From: Anaerolineae bacterium
GTDB lineage: Bacteria > Chloroflexota > Anaerolineae > 4572-78 > J111
Length of the DNA: 58,136 nt
Direction: 5' to 3'
Assembly: GCA_023382535.1 (NCBI GenBank)
Contig: JAHDWA010000060.1
Location: 1-58,136 of the forward strand
In this document: positions 16,344-25,443 of the stretch, piece by piece
Layout: every line of letters begins with the position of its first letter
Numbering within the stretch: the stretch's first letter is position 1
Made by a program: the position numbers and the translations under genes
Notes under the pieces: model-generated
The model's database searches: none
Told to the model about the DNA's origin: nothing
The model's input: the letters and a program-made list of their open reading frames with translations, nothing else

Positions 16344-18023
16344 TCACGCCTGTCCCAGATATTCATGGACGTATTGGATGGCGATGCCGCCTTCGCCCAC
16401 CGAAGAGGCGACGCGCTTGACCGACCCATGACGAACATCGCCGACCGCGAAGACGCCGGGCATACTCGTCTCGAGCTGAAGCGGCGCACGCGCGAGTTGC
16501 CATGTTTCCGGCAAGCGTCCATCCTGGGTGAAGTCTGTGCCCGTGAGGATAAAACCTTGCTTATCGCGCAAAATCGTGGGAGGCAACCAACTGGTATGGG
16601 GTTGGACGCCGATGTAGATAAACAAGGCTGCCGCCGGAACCGTCCGGATCTCTCCCGAAGGGGTGCTTTGTAACACGAGATGTTCGAGCCGTCGGGTGCC
16701 ATGACCCCCGGCGATTTGTGTATTAAGGGACACTTCTATATTGCCGGTCGCGGTGATCTGCTTGACGAGATAGTCGGACATACTGGTGGCGAGGGAAGGT
16801 CCTCGTACCAACAGCGTGACCCGATCAGCGTACTTTGCCAAATAGATAGCCGCCTGTCCTGCGGAGTTCCCCGCTCCGGCCACAAACACCTGCTGCCCCC
16901 GCATCGCCTGGGCTTCAGTGACCGTCCCGCCATAGAAAACGCCCGCGCCGATCAGGGATTCGAGGTCAGGAATTCCGAGCCTCCGATACGCAACCCCCAT
17001 TGCCAGAATCACGGACTGGGTGACGATTTCCTCTCCACTGGAGAGGCTGAGGATGCGCTTGTCTTGATCGGCGCGGAGTCCGGTCACCTCGCGGAATGTG
17101 GCGAACTTCGCCCCAAACAACCAGGCTTGATCCTGAGCGCGCCGCGCCAGTTCAAAACCACTGATGCCCATCGGAAACCCCAGATAATTGCGAATGAGAG
17201 TACTCGTGCCCGCCTGTCCGCCGAGCGCCCCGCGCTCGACGACAATCGTTCGCAGGCCCTCGGACGCCGCATAGACCGCTGAGGACAGCCCCGCCGGTCC
17301 CGCGCCGACGATGACCAGATGATACGCCTCTCCCTGAATATCGCGGCTGGCCTGCATCATTTGTCCAAACTCTTCGTTGGAGGGGTTGGCGAAGATGCGA
17401 CGAGGAGTCTCCCCGTCGTCCACAATCACCACCGGGAACGAACCTTCAGTCTGCTGTACCTCTTCTAAAAGTGCCTGCCCTTCCCCTGAATCGGCCTCAT
17501 AGAAGCGATAGGGAACATCATAGCTGTCCAGCAGTGCCCTGAATTCGTGGGTCCGTGCTGACCAACGCTGGCCAATCACCTTGACGAAATCGAGGCGCGG
17601 CCAGTTCAGATGCCGCCATGCTTCAAGAAGTTCAGCGATCTGGCTGTGAAATCGTTCGTCGAACGGACCGGTTGGCTTCCCCAGATAGCTATCAATCCAG
17701 CCGAAGGTCATCGCCTGTAAAATCGTTTCAGGGTTTTGCCAAGTCTGCAATCCGACCAGCAAAATGCGTTTAGCATTCGGATGGAGGTTATGCGCTCGAT
17801 TTAGAAATTCGATCCCGGTCATTTCCGGCAGCGATGGATCGGTGAACAGCAGCGCAACCTGCCGGTTTTCGTCCTTGAGCGCCTGCAACATCGCCAGCGC
17901 CGCCTCTGCCGAAGGGTCGCAGATGACTTCATAATCCGCGCCATAACGCTTACGCAGTTCTTGCTTAACAAACTGAAGCGATGACTCATCTTTATCAACT
18001 GCCATTAAAATTGGTTTATTCAT
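16344..18023 (-). CDS. response-regulator receiver fused to a thioredoxin-reductase-like flavoprotein without CxxC
   Basis: 559 residues. Residues 1-125 form a receiver domain with phospho-acceptor Asp62 (LLFTDPSLPEMTG) and Lys116. Residues about 145-225 look like a small thioredoxin/glutaredoxin-like linker (VPYRFYEADSGEGQALLEEV, PVVIVDDGE). Residues 233-559 are an FAD/NADPH reductase with GAGPAG (240-245), VAGAGNSAGQAA (NADPH) and VFAVGDVRHGSVKRVAS. The position of the thioredoxin-reductase disulfide reads GVFYGGT (361-367) with no cysteines, so it cannot reduce thioredoxin by the usual route. It may pass electrons elsewhere under phospho-control. Confidence 0.88.
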   Translation of the reverse strand: MNKPILMAVDKDESSLQFVKQELRKRYGADYEVICDPSAEAALAMLQALKDENRQVALLFTDPSLPEMTGIEFLNRAHNLHPNAKRILLVGLQTWQNPETILQAMTFGWIDSYLGKPTGPFDERFHSQIAELLEAWRHLNWPRLDFVKVIGQRWSARTHEFRALLDSYDVPYRFYEADSGEGQALLEEVQQTEGSFPVVIVDDGETPRRIFANPSNEEFGQMMQASRDIQGEAYHLVIVGAGPAGLSSAVYAASEGLRTIVVERGALGGQAGTSTLIRNYLGFPMGISGFELARRAQDQAWLFGAKFATFREVTGLRADQDKRILSLSSGEEIVTQSVILAMGVAYRRLGIPDLESLIGAGVFYGGTVTEAQAMRGQQVFVAGAGNSAGQAAIYLAKYADRVTLLVRGPSLATSMSDYLVKQITATGNIEVSLNTQIAGGHGTRRLEHLVLQSTPSGEIRTVPAAALFIYIGVQPHTSWLPPTILRDKQGFILTGTDFTQDGRLPETWQLARAPLQLETSMPGVFAVGDVRHGSVKRVASSVGEGGIAIQYVHEYLGQA

Positions 18024-18146
18024 GGGTCGGTTCTTCCGAAGGGATCAACTGAAGTCATCAGAGCACTCTCCTTTTGTCCATCTCACTACGACTCATCCGA
18101 AGAGACAGCCGGTTAAGAACTAATAGTCCTCCCTTCGGCTTCTTAA

Positions 18147-18267
18147 ACAAAAAACGCCGCCCTCTGACCAGGCGGCGCACATTTACGACCACACACGAAA
18201 CAAACCGGGCGGGTGGCGACACACCTGATCCAGGTCAAATCCCCCTTAGCGCAAGGCTTTTTGATGG
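18147..18267 (-). ncRNA. candidate intergenic small RNA, copy 1
   Basis: An about 120-nt unit on the minus strand is bounded by its own promoter (18273-18301) and a Rho-independent terminator (CGCCGCC 18155-18161 pairing with GGCGGCG 18171-18177, then a T-run on the minus strand). Its core is nearly identical to a second copy at 48608-48727 although flanking genes are unrelated. It does not encode a credible protein. The RNA family is unknown to me. It lies upstream of the receiver-flavoprotein gene, but the terminator separates them. Confidence 0.65.
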
Positions 18268-18272
18268 CCGGA

Positions 18273-18301
18273 ATCATAACATAGCTTGGCTGAGTTGACA
18301 A
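18273..18301 (-). promoter_or_regulatory. promoter of small RNA copy 1
   Basis: Minus-strand TTGTCA (18296-18301), 17-base spacer, TATGAT (18273-18278). The same arrangement (TTGTCA, 17 bases, TATTAT) precedes copy 2, including the identical upstream AACGC adjoining the -35 box. Confidence 0.75.
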
Positions 18302-18321
18302 GCGTTACAAAAACTCCAGCA

Positions 18322-18698
18322 TCATTTGGCTGCCCCGGAAAAAAGAGAGAAGTACGGGGGATACCGAAACGAGGCGATGTCCACTTCGGTGATACGCTGC
18401 CAGACGGATGGGGCCAGGGTGTTGACCTGCGTCGAGTGCTCAATTGTATGAGGTTCTTTTCGCCATCCTGGCGTCATCTTCATGGCTTTAGGGCCGTCGC
18501 CTTGAAAAACGTATAGCAAAAAACACCATCCGGTTCTGTGGTGATGTGGTCGAACGACTCCGGCTCAAAGGTCAAGTGGTAGATGTCCCCGGTCTGGAAG
18601 CTGACAAGGTAGATGGTTTTGCCACCCTCAGCCACAACAGCCTGCGAGAAAACAGGACTTTTATATCATCCGTCCGGGTTGATGGGCGTTATTTTCAT
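18322..18698 (-). pseudogene. chimeric remnant: RidA N-terminus joined to an unidentified gene
   Basis: From ATG 18698, preceded by AGGAGG, the frame reads MKITPINPDG, then an in-frame TGA, then YKSPVFSQAVVAEGGKTIY, the N-terminal 30 residues of a RidA/YjgF protein. It changes abruptly to VSFQTGDIYHLTFEPESFDH, and after one frameshift to YVFQGDGPKAMKMTPGW and HTIEHSTQVNTLAPSVW, which are not RidA. This looks like recombination between two genes followed by decay. The second family is not recognised. Confidence 0.5.
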
Positions 18699-18705
18699 CC
18701 AATAA

Positions 18706-19275
18706 TTATCCTCCTTTACGATTGTCTATCTCCTCAAGTAGCTTTAGCAGTTTTGTTGTGGTGCTCCAACTGCGGATGGTCATGGATTGGTAGGCCGGGG
18801 TGGCCACGATTTTACTCAGCCGGCTTTTGGTCCGTTGAGCGCTGAGACGTTGTGAGTAGATCACCCCAGGACCCGGCCAGACCTGGTCGACTCCCTCGCG
18901 GGGATCGAATACAGCCATAGCCCGGGCCGCATCAATATCTATCAAAAAGATGGCATCGCTGTGATATTTCTCCGGCTGCTCACCAAAGCCTTCAGGCTTG
19001 TTATCAATGACGGACTGGAGTTGGTTGCGAGTCAAGACCAACACTTTAATAAGCTCGTTATCAAGTTTGAAGCGCTTAGGTAGAGCCGCTTCAATCTGAG
19101 CTTTGATCTCCTCAGGGCGTTGGTCGGATGCTAACATCACGTTACCACTGGCAACATAAGTTGAAACATTGGAAAAGCCCAGTTCTTCCAGGCATTTTAT
19201 CAAGCCGGCCATTGGCACTTTATTTTTGCCGCCGACATTGATCCCGCGCAGAAGGATGACATAGGTATTCATCAT
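18706..19275 (-). CDS. DUF1697 family protein
   Basis: 189 residues. The N-terminal block YVILLRGINVGGKNKVPMAG and SNVSTYVASGNVMLAS are signatures of DUF1697, a ferredoxin-like two-domain fold of unknown function. RTKSRLSKIVATPAYQSMTI and RSWSTTTKLLKLL form the C-terminal block. It is the last gene of a compact minus-strand unit with two epoxide hydrolases and a VOC protein, with gaps of only 2 bases. Confidence 0.9.
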   Translation of the reverse strand: MMNTYVILLRGINVGGKNKVPMAGLIKCLEELGFSNVSTYVASGNVMLASDQRPEEIKAQIEAALPKRFKLDNELIKVLVLTRNQLQSVIDNKPEGFGEQPEKYHSDAIFLIDIDAARAMAVFDPREGVDQVWPGPGVIYSQRLSAQRTKSRLSKIVATPAYQSMTIRSWSTTTKLLKLLEEIDNRKGG

Positions 19276-19277
19276 CT

Positions 19278-19715
19278 TTAGTTTACTTTTTGGCTTGTCT
19301 CCAGAATCTCCAGGTAGTGAGGATTGTACATGATACCCAGGATGTTTCCAAAGGGGTCAATCACGGAAGCGGTGATGAAGCCCGCTTCCCGAGGCGTAAG
19401 CGGTTGATACTCTGTCGCCCCCAGCGCGGTTAGCTTTTCAAGGGTAGCGGCCACATCGTCCACATGCCAGTATATAACTGTACCTCCCGAACCGGCGGTT
19501 GCCCCTTTTGGAGCATAGTTGCGGTCAATAATGCCCAGTTCGTGCTGGTAGTCGCCGAGGCGAAACTCAATGTAGGCGAGCCTGCCATCGGGGCCTGAGC
19601 GTTCAAAGTAGGGGGCGAGACCCAGTAATTCGGTATACCATTTCTTCGCTGCCTCCAGATCGGCCGCCCAAAAACTGATGGTGGTCAGTCCTCGCAAAAT
19701 CTGTGTATCAGTCAT
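19278..19715 (-). CDS. VOC-superfamily (glyoxalase/bleomycin-resistance-like) protein
   Basis: 145 residues with the paired beta-alpha-beta-beta-beta modules of the vicinal-oxygen-chelate fold: TTISFWAADLEAAKKWYTEL, then VIYWHVDDVAATLEKLTALG and ASVIDPFGNILGIMYNPHY. Possible metal ligands are His in WHVDD and Glu in YIEFRLG. Family members include glyoxalases, dioxygenases and antibiotic-binding proteins; the substrate is not predictable. It is embedded in the epoxide hydrolase operon. Confidence 0.9.
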   Translation of the reverse strand: MTDTQILRGLTTISFWAADLEAAKKWYTELLGLAPYFERSGPDGRLAYIEFRLGDYQHELGIIDRNYAPKGATAGSGGTVIYWHVDDVAATLEKLTALGATEYQPLTPREAGFITASVIDPFGNILGIMYNPHYLEILETSQKVN

Positions 19716-19717
19716 TT

Positions 19718-20896
19718 TTATGCTCCTTTATTACTTTTTGGCCGCAGGTTGTGAAAGAATTTCCGCAGGTCGCCGACTAACAGCTCAGGCACTTCCATCG
19801 CCGGGAAGTGACCCCCACGGTCGAACTCCGACCAGTGCTCAATCTTGTGCTCGGGATCGAGCAAGCGCCGGGCGATGGGGTCGGCGCCAAACACCGCCCA
19901 CCCGGTCGGGGCAGGACCTTCCTCGCCCCACTCCTGGGCGTGCATACTCTCGTACAGGGCGTGCGCTGCCGAAGCCCCCGTGCGGGTGAACCAGTACAGA
20001 CTAATGTTGGTGAGGAGCTGATCCCGATCCACGGCTTCATCTGGCAGCTCAGCCGCCGGGTCGGTCCATTCCTTGAACTTCTCAGCAATCCAGGCGAGCT
20101 GGCCCAACGATGAGTCGGTGAGGGCGTAGCCCAGCGTCTGCGGGCGAGTGGTCTGGATTTGCAGGTACCCCATCCCATCCATTGCTGTCTGCTTCATATG
20201 TTCTACCCGCTCCTGCTCGGCCTCGGACAGACCGGGAGTTGCGGTTGGATCGCCCGTAAACATGGCGAATGAGACCGCAGTCGGCGGATCGCTGGTCACA
20301 TGCACGCCGGCCACCTGGTCGGGGGCAATCGGGCTTAAGCCACCGGCCACACCCGCCCCGATGTCGCCGCCATGGGCGCCGTACCACTCGTAGCCCAGGC
20401 GGCCCATCAGCTCGGCGAAGGCTCTGGCAGTACGACCGGTTGTCCATCCCAATTCCCGCACTGGCATTGAGAATCCAAAACCTGGGATGGAGGGGACAAC
20501 CACGTGGAAGGCATCGGCCGGGTCGCCCTGGTGAGCACGGGGGTCGGTGAGCGGGCCGATCATGGTGGTGAACTCAACGACCGAGCCAGGCCAGCTATGG
20601 ATGAGGAGGAGCGGCAGCGCGTCAGGTTCGGGCGAACGCACATGCAGGAAGTGGATGTTCTGCCCGTCAATCTCGGTGGTGAACTGAGGAAATTTGTTCA
20701 GCTCGGCCTCGTGCTTGCGCCAGTCGTAGCTGGTGCGCCAATATTCGGCCAACGCTTGCAGATATGACAGCGGGACACCGCGGCTCCAGCCAGCGCCGGG
20801 TAGTTCATTGGGCCAGCGGGTGCGCGCGAGCCGCGCTTGTAGGTCATCCAGATCTGCCTGGGGAATATTGATTTTAAAGGGATGGATGGCTGACAT
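19718..20896 (-). CDS. epoxide hydrolase, EHN-domain type (first paralog)
   Basis: 392 residues from ATG 20896, chosen because AAGGAG lies 6 bases upstream (an earlier ATG at 20911 is weaker). The N-terminal EHN domain is clear ([40 protein letters not shown]). The alpha/beta-hydrolase core has the oxyanion motif IHSWPGS (99-105), nucleophile Asp178 in AHGGDIG, and catalytic His in [14 protein letters not shown]. It opens epoxides to diols in the cytosol. A paralog precedes it by 18 bases, which points to tandem duplication. Confidence 0.92.
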   Translation of the reverse strand: MSAIHPFKINIPQADLDDLQARLARTRWPNELPGAGWSRGVPLSYLQALAEYWRTSYDWRKHEAELNKFPQFTTEIDGQNIHFLHVRSPEPDALPLLLIHSWPGSVVEFTTMIGPLTDPRAHQGDPADAFHVVVPSIPGFGFSMPVRELGWTTGRTARAFAELMGRLGYEWYGAHGGDIGAGVAGGLSPIAPDQVAGVHVTSDPPTAVSFAMFTGDPTATPGLSEAEQERVEHMKQTAMDGMGYLQIQTTRPQTLGYALTDSSLGQLAWIAEKFKEWTDPAAELPDEAVDRDQLLTNISLYWFTRTGASAAHALYESMHAQEWGEEGPAPTGWAVFGADPIARRLLDPEHKIEHWSEFDRGGHFPAMEVPELLVGDLRKFFHNLRPKSNKGA

Positions 20897-20914
20897 CGTG
20901 TTCTCCTTCATCTC

Positions 20915-22012
20915 TCAATTTTTGGCTTTTAGCTTAAGGAAAAATGCGCGAATGTCCTGGGCGAGTACTTCAGGCGCCTGATGCGCAGCGTAGTGGCCGC
21001 CGACATCGTAGGTGTGCCACTGGGCGATGTTTTTGTGGTCGCGCTCGGCCAAGCGGCGAATTGACTGGAAATCGTTGGCAAAGTTCGCCAGTCCGATCGG
21101 GACAGTAGTCGGTTCGGTGGGGTGCTGGGCTTTAGCGTCCTCGTAGTAGAGGCGGATCGAGGAACCGGCGGTACGGCACAGCCAGTGGATCGTGACGTTG
21201 GTGAGGGTGAAGTCGTCGTCAAGAGCAATGAGCTGGCCCATCCAGCCCAGCAGTCCGGCTGGGGAATCGGCGAGGGCGTGGGCGAGCGTCTGGGGTGATT
21301 GTGACTGGAGCATATTGAAAGCGCCCATAGTCTCCCAGAACCACTGCAAGTGCTGGAGCGCCGCCTGCTCTGCTTCGGTTAGCCCCTCCAACTCCGCCGG
21401 ATCGCCAGAGGGGAAGGAGAAGATCTGGGTAACATGCACCCCCACGACCTGCTCGGGAGCGAGCCGGCCGACTTCGGGGGAGACGAAGGAGCCGGCGTCG
21501 TTGCCGACTGCCCCGTAGCGGTCGTAACCGAGACGCTGCATCAACTCCACCCACGCCCTGGCGATGCGGTAGCGGTTCCAACCTCGCTCCCTGGTTGGGC
21601 CGGAGAAGCCAAAGCCAGGCAGCGACGGGATGACCAGGTGAAAATCCTGAGACAAGTCCTCGATCACGTCGAGGTACTCGACTACGGTTCCCGGCCAGCC
21701 GTGGCTGAGGATCAGGGGCAGGGCATCCTCCTTAGCGGAACGGACATGCAGGACGTGAACGTTCTGCCCTTCAATTTCGGTGGTGAACTGCGGGTAGGTG
21801 TTCAACCTGGCCTCCCACTTGCGCCAATCGTAGCCGGTGCGCCAGTAGTCAACCAGCCGCTTGACCCACTCCACACTGACCCCGTAATCGGAGCCGCTGC
21901 CCGGGATCTCGTCGGTGAAGCGGGTCAGCGCCAGCCGTGCCTGCAAATCGTCCAGGTCTGCTTGCGGAATTTGGATGGTAAAGGGTTGTATCTTATTAAA
22001 TTTTGTTGTCAT
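20915..22012 (-). CDS. epoxide hydrolase, EHN-domain type (second paralog)
   Basis: 365 residues, same architecture as the downstream gene: EHN domain ([20 protein letters not shown]), oxyanion motif SHGWPGT (103-109), nucleophile Asp172 in AVGNDAGS, catalytic His in VGGHYAAHQAPEVL. The nucleophile elbow differs between the two copies (GGDIG versus GNDAG), suggesting different substrates. It is the first gene of the four-gene operon. About 200 bases without genes separate it from the WYL regulator upstream, which is a candidate controller by position. Confidence 0.92.
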   Translation of the reverse strand: MTTKFNKIQPFTIQIPQADLDDLQARLALTRFTDEIPGSGSDYGVSVEWVKRLVDYWRTGYDWRKWEARLNTYPQFTTEIEGQNVHVLHVRSAKEDALPLILSHGWPGTVVEYLDVIEDLSQDFHLVIPSLPGFGFSGPTRERGWNRYRIARAWVELMQRLGYDRYGAVGNDAGSFVSPEVGRLAPEQVVGVHVTQIFSFPSGDPAELEGLTEAEQAALQHLQWFWETMGAFNMLQSQSPQTLAHALADSPAGLLGWMGQLIALDDDFTLTNVTIHWLCRTAGSSIRLYYEDAKAQHPTEPTTVPIGLANFANDFQSIRRLAERDHKNIAQWHTYDVGGHYAAHQAPEVLAQDIRAFFLKLKAKN

Positions 22013-22210
22013 CTTTGGTTCCCCCTATTGATGTAGTTACAAAAACAATCGCCAGAGAATTTTAAGTCTCCCCCTCCGACTGGCTACACCCGAACAGTTT
22101 TTTACCTGAGTGGTAGCCTATTCCTGGTTGGTCATTAGCCTCACGCTCATAAGTGAGCTTTTATAGGCATCCATTCAGCTTTGATTATCATCACTCCTTT
22201 CTGGCTGACT

Positions 22211-23179
22211 TTAGGGTTCATCGGTTGAGGGATGCCGGGCGACGATGACCCTGGCCCGCTCTCGCACCAAGACCCGCAGTTCCTCCGGTTCCACCACCTC
22301 GGCCAGATAACCATAAGTCAGCACGATCCCGGCCGCCGCTTCTAACTCAGGAATTTCAAACGTGACGACAATGGATCCATTTGACTGCTCCTCCATCGTC
22401 TCCCACTGAGATTGGTTATCCAGCGCCTGAAGGGCCGCCTCCGGGGCAAAGGACAAGCGCACCACCACCCGGCGTTGAAAGTATGGCTCCCTCTCCACGT
22501 AAGCCCGCAGGTCAAACTCAGGCGGGATCTCAAACGCCTGCTCCAGCAGTTCCAGGTCGAGGATACGATCCACCCGGAAGGAGCGAATATCCTGGCGCAG
22601 ATGGCAGTATCCCAGACAGTACTGCCGGCCCCAGCCATGCACCAGCACATAAGGGTCAACGTCGCGCGGCGCGGCTTCCGGCTGGTTCCGGCCTCGGTAG
22701 ATCATTCTGACCCGCCGCCGCCCGTGAACCGCCTGCCATAATTGCTCCAGGTGAGGCGCAGTGCGGGTCGGGTCCGCCTGGTGCATCCCGATCGCCAGCA
22801 AAGTCTGGCTGGCCCAGGCCACCTCGCGCCGCTGCTCATCGGGTAAGACGTTGTCCAGCTTGGCCAGGGCGCCGCGGGCAGCCTCCTGGTACAAGCGTCC
22901 CCAGACCTGTTCCAGAAAGCGAGCGTCCAGGTAAACAGCCACCGCTTCCTCTGGAGTGAAGATGAGCGGCGGCATTTTGTAGCCACGCACCAGGGTGTAG
23001 CCGCCGTAAGGACCGCGCTCGGAGTAGATGGGAATACCCATTTCATCCAGCATATTGATATAGCGCTGCACCGTCCGGACTGAGACATCCAACGCCTGAG
23101 CCAGTTGAGGCGCGTTTTGGTTGGGTTGGCGTTGGAGCAGCATGATCAGAGTAATCAATCGAGTGGCGGTATTGGCCAT
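22211..23179 (-). CDS. WYL-domain transcriptional regulator (YafY type), first copy
   Basis: 322 residues from ATG 23179 (MANTATRLITLIMLLQ). An N-terminal HTH_11/DeoR-like domain (APQLAQALDVSVRTVQRYIN, DEMGIPIYSERGPYGGYTLV) is followed by a central region and a WYL domain (VHGWGRQYCLGYCHLRQDIR, SFRVDRILDLELL) that probably senses a ligand. The C-terminal segment (VLTYGYLAEVVEPEELRVLV) is the WCX extension. An inverted repeat GACA-N5-TGTC lies 56-74 bases upstream, suggesting self-control. Neighbouring targets could be the epoxide hydrolase operon or the SDR gene. Confidence 0.9.
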   Translation of the reverse strand: MANTATRLITLIMLLQRQPNQNAPQLAQALDVSVRTVQRYINMLDEMGIPIYSERGPYGGYTLVRGYKMPPLIFTPEEAVAVYLDARFLEQVWGRLYQEAARGALAKLDNVLPDEQRREVAWASQTLLAIGMHQADPTRTAPHLEQLWQAVHGRRRVRMIYRGRNQPEAAPRDVDPYVLVHGWGRQYCLGYCHLRQDIRSFRVDRILDLELLEQAFEIPPEFDLRAYVEREPYFQRRVVVRLSFAPEAALQALDNQSQWETMEEQSNGSIVVTFEIPELEAAAGIVLTYGYLAEVVEPEELRVLVRERARVIVARHPSTDEP

Positions 23180-23234
23180 ACATTTCTTCCTGCTACTTCG
23201 CTGAACCATTGACAAACCTATTTTAGCGTAAAAA

Positions 23235-23253
23235 CACGACAATTCCTGTCGTG
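23235..23253. promoter_or_regulatory. inverted repeat upstream of WYL regulator 1
   Basis: CACGACA-attcc-TGTCGTG: perfect 7-base arms with a 5-base centre, 56-74 bases before the regulator's start. It shares the core GACA-N5-TGTC with the palindrome in front of the second WYL regulator at 37239-37263. Confidence 0.6.
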
Positions 23254-23419
23254 ATTAGACTCAAAGAGGTGGAATTCGATTTTAGGGGTGGAGAGTTACG
23301 AATGGAGTTAATCATCACCGGCTTAGGGGCAGTGTTCGGAGGCGATGCTTTTTTAGGTTCAGCGCGACGATATCGGATAGGAATATAGCCGGCCATAAGC
23401 CCAAGTACAACCAGCCGGC

Positions 23420-24178
23420 TCAGGCTAAAACAGCTCCACCCGCCACGTCTACGATAATCCCGGTGATCCACGTTGCCTGGTCTGAGACGAGAAATAGAGC
23501 GGCGCGAGCCACATCCTCGGGTGTGCCCAAGCGTTGGAGCGGGTGCTGCGCCACCAACTCCGGTTTCAGCTCGGCCGGGATAAGCTGCTGGTTGTTTTCG
23601 GTCAGGATGGTCTCGGGAGCGATGCAGTTGACCCGAATGTTAGAGGGACCCACCTGGGCGGCCAGTTCCTGGGTCAGTAACTGGATGCCGGCTTTGGCGG
23701 CGGCGTAAGGCATAGGCGAGCCGGGGTGCGGTCGGCGGGCGGCGGCTGTGGAGATAGTGATGATGGCCCCGGCTTTTCGTTTCTTCATCCCCGGCAGAAA
23801 ACTCTTGAGGGTCAGAAAGGTAGCGGTGAGGTTGCCCTCCACCGAAGCCCGCCAGCCTTCCTCGCTGATCTCTTCGAGCGGACCAGGTTTAGTAAAGCTG
23901 CCTCCCGCATTGGCAACGAGAATGTCAACGGGTCCGAAGGTTTGTTCAATCTGCTGGCGCATCGCCTCGATTTCGGCAAACCGGGTGAGGTCGGCCGCGA
24001 CCTGCATCGCCTTTCCGCCCGCTTGTTCGATGTCCGCTCGGACCGAGGTTAAGGCCTGCTCATCCCGGCCGTGGACCACCACCCTGGCCCCTTCCTGCGC
24101 AAACAGCCTGGCGATCCCTGCGCCAATGCCCCGCGAACTGCCTGTCACTAAGGCAACTTTATCGTGCAGAATACTCAT
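23420..24178 (-). CDS. short-chain dehydrogenase/reductase (SDR), FabG-like
   Basis: 252 residues from ATG 24178, preceded by GAAGGAGAGG. Classical SDR: cofactor motif TGSSRGIG (12-19), HGRDE after strand 2 suggesting NADP(H), NAGG (90-93), catalytic Ser143, Tyr158 and Lys162 (YAAAK), and the ending TGIIVDVAGG. It oxidises or reduces a carbonyl/alcohol; the substrate is unknown. The membrane-protein gene at 24201 is directly upstream on the same strand. Confidence 0.92.
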   Translation of the reverse strand: MSILHDKVALVTGSSRGIGAGIARLFAQEGARVVVHGRDEQALTSVRADIEQAGGKAMQVAADLTRFAEIEAMRQQIEQTFGPVDILVANAGGSFTKPGPLEEISEEGWRASVEGNLTATFLTLKSFLPGMKKRKAGAIITISTAAARRPHPGSPMPYAAAKAGIQLLTQELAAQVGPSNIRVNCIAPETILTENNQQLIPAELKPELVAQHPLQRLGTPEDVARAALFLVSDQATWITGIIVDVAGGAVLA

Positions 24179-24200
24179 TTTTACCTCTCCTTCATTTACC

Positions 24201-24575
24201 TCAACCCTGTCCACTGGCCGGCAGAAAACGGGCTCGCGCCGTAACCACCAGGCCCCACCCCAGAACCAGCAGGATCGCCGCGTGATAGAGCAGGTCCGGT
24301 ACAGTGCGGGGACCCACCCCAATCGCAATGGTGAACAGCCCGACCAGCGTGCCCAGGAGGGCAAACCCTTGCGCCGTTAACCCTACGGGACGGGTCCATG
24401 ACGGCCTGACAAAGGTTAAGATCAAACCGATGATCAGCACGACCGCGATCACACCCTCGGCGACACGGGCCTGGGGATGCTCGTAACCGGTGATAAACAC
24501 GCCGGAGTGAACGAGGGCCGCCGCGACAAAGCTCGCCGCTTCCACTAACATAAAGAGCCGAATTGTATAGATCAT
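24201..24575 (-). CDS. small four-helix membrane protein
   Basis: 124 residues with four hydrophobic helices (RLFMLVEAASFVAAALVHSG, AEGVIAVVLIIGLILTFVRP, GFALLGTLVGLFTIAIGVGP, LYHAAILLVLGWGLVVTARA). It recalls small hypothetical membrane proteins of Chloroflexota and Actinobacteria. No functional motif is seen. It sits 22 bases before the SDR start and probably shares its transcript. Confidence 0.75.
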   Translation of the reverse strand: MIYTIRLFMLVEAASFVAAALVHSGVFITGYEHPQARVAEGVIAVVLIIGLILTFVRPSWTRPVGLTAQGFALLGTLVGLFTIAIGVGPRTVPDLLYHAAILLVLGWGLVVTARARFLPASGQG

Positions 24576-24682
24576 TACTCCCCCTTCGAGATGTCAGCAC
24601 ACGATGCTAAAACTGTAAATCGCCCACCTTCCCCTCACGTCCTGATATACCGCTTCCCGTCAGCTTCTTAGTTAGGTCCATG

Positions 24683-25396
24683 TCACGGTTTTCCAAATAA
24701 CTTCCACTCACCCCGAGAAATAACTTCGACGTTTCCATCGCTCACTTTCACAGCAGATTGATCGTCCAGGGCGTAGAGTGGATACTCAACTTTGGCCGCC
24801 CATTTGGCGACATTTTCTAACGTCGCTTGGGGAAAATAATCGGCCTTAAAATGCGGGCGGATGACAAAATCGACCAGACCTAACGTCTTGGCACTGCCAG
24901 CACTCGCTGGCATAACTTCGTCAAATTCATCGTCATGATAAATACCGGTTTTTTTCAAGTGGTCTTGGTTGAAATTAAGACCTGGCGTCACCATCATACT
25001 CCCGGCACTGACCCCAACGTATACTTGGCCCTGCTTTATCAACTGAGGCAGGAGGCCAAATAGCCCAGATTGTTCCAGCCAGTAACTTAAATAGAACTTG
25101 TTGCCCCCGCCCACGATGAGGGCGTCCGCTGCCTCTACCTGAGGCAGCCAGACCTCTTTCGGTAAACTGGGTAAAGCCGTTAACTCCAGCACGCCCAGGG
25201 CTTGCCAACCCAATTCGCCCCAACCTTTGATCACTTGCCAACCATATTTTATACCCTGAGGATAAGCATAGATGGCCGTGGGCACGAACAGGGCGCTGGA
25301 CTCGCGGATCGGTTTGCCGAGTAAATGGACCAGGGCTTTTTGGATGCTATCATTAGTGATACCTGATGATGTAAGTAGTAGTTTCCCTTTTGTCAT
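24683..25396 (-). CDS. peptidase E-like (S51, class I glutamine amidotransferase fold) protein
   Basis: 237 residues. The nucleophile elbow GVSAGSM (128-134) places the catalytic Ser at 130, preceded by ALIVGGGNKFYLSYWLEQS, the usual G-G-G-N strand of the S51 family. The family releases aspartyl residues from short peptides or acts as cyanophycinase-like hydrolase. A histidine for the dyad is expected in DFVIRPHFKADY. The gene stands alone, with short gaps on both sides. Confidence 0.85.
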   Translation of the reverse strand: MTKGKLLLTSSGITNDSIQKALVHLLGKPIRESSALFVPTAIYAYPQGIKYGWQVIKGWGELGWQALGVLELTALPSLPKEVWLPQVEAADALIVGGGNKFYLSYWLEQSGLFGLLPQLIKQGQVYVGVSAGSMMVTPGLNFNQDHLKKTGIYHDDEFDEVMPASAGSAKTLGLVDFVIRPHFKADYFPQATLENVAKWAAKVEYPLYALDDQSAVKVSDGNVEVISRGEWKLFGKP

Positions 25397-25443
25397 ACCT
25401 TAACACCTCACGCCACCGCCAGTTGATTCAAGATTATGTCACC

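Noticed and set aside
18074..18298. Plus-strand frames over the small-RNA copies (74 and 84 codons with similar ends, also at 48505-48759)
   Set aside because: Similarity follows the DNA repeat including promoter and terminator; there is no ribosome-binding site and the peptide is not protein-like.
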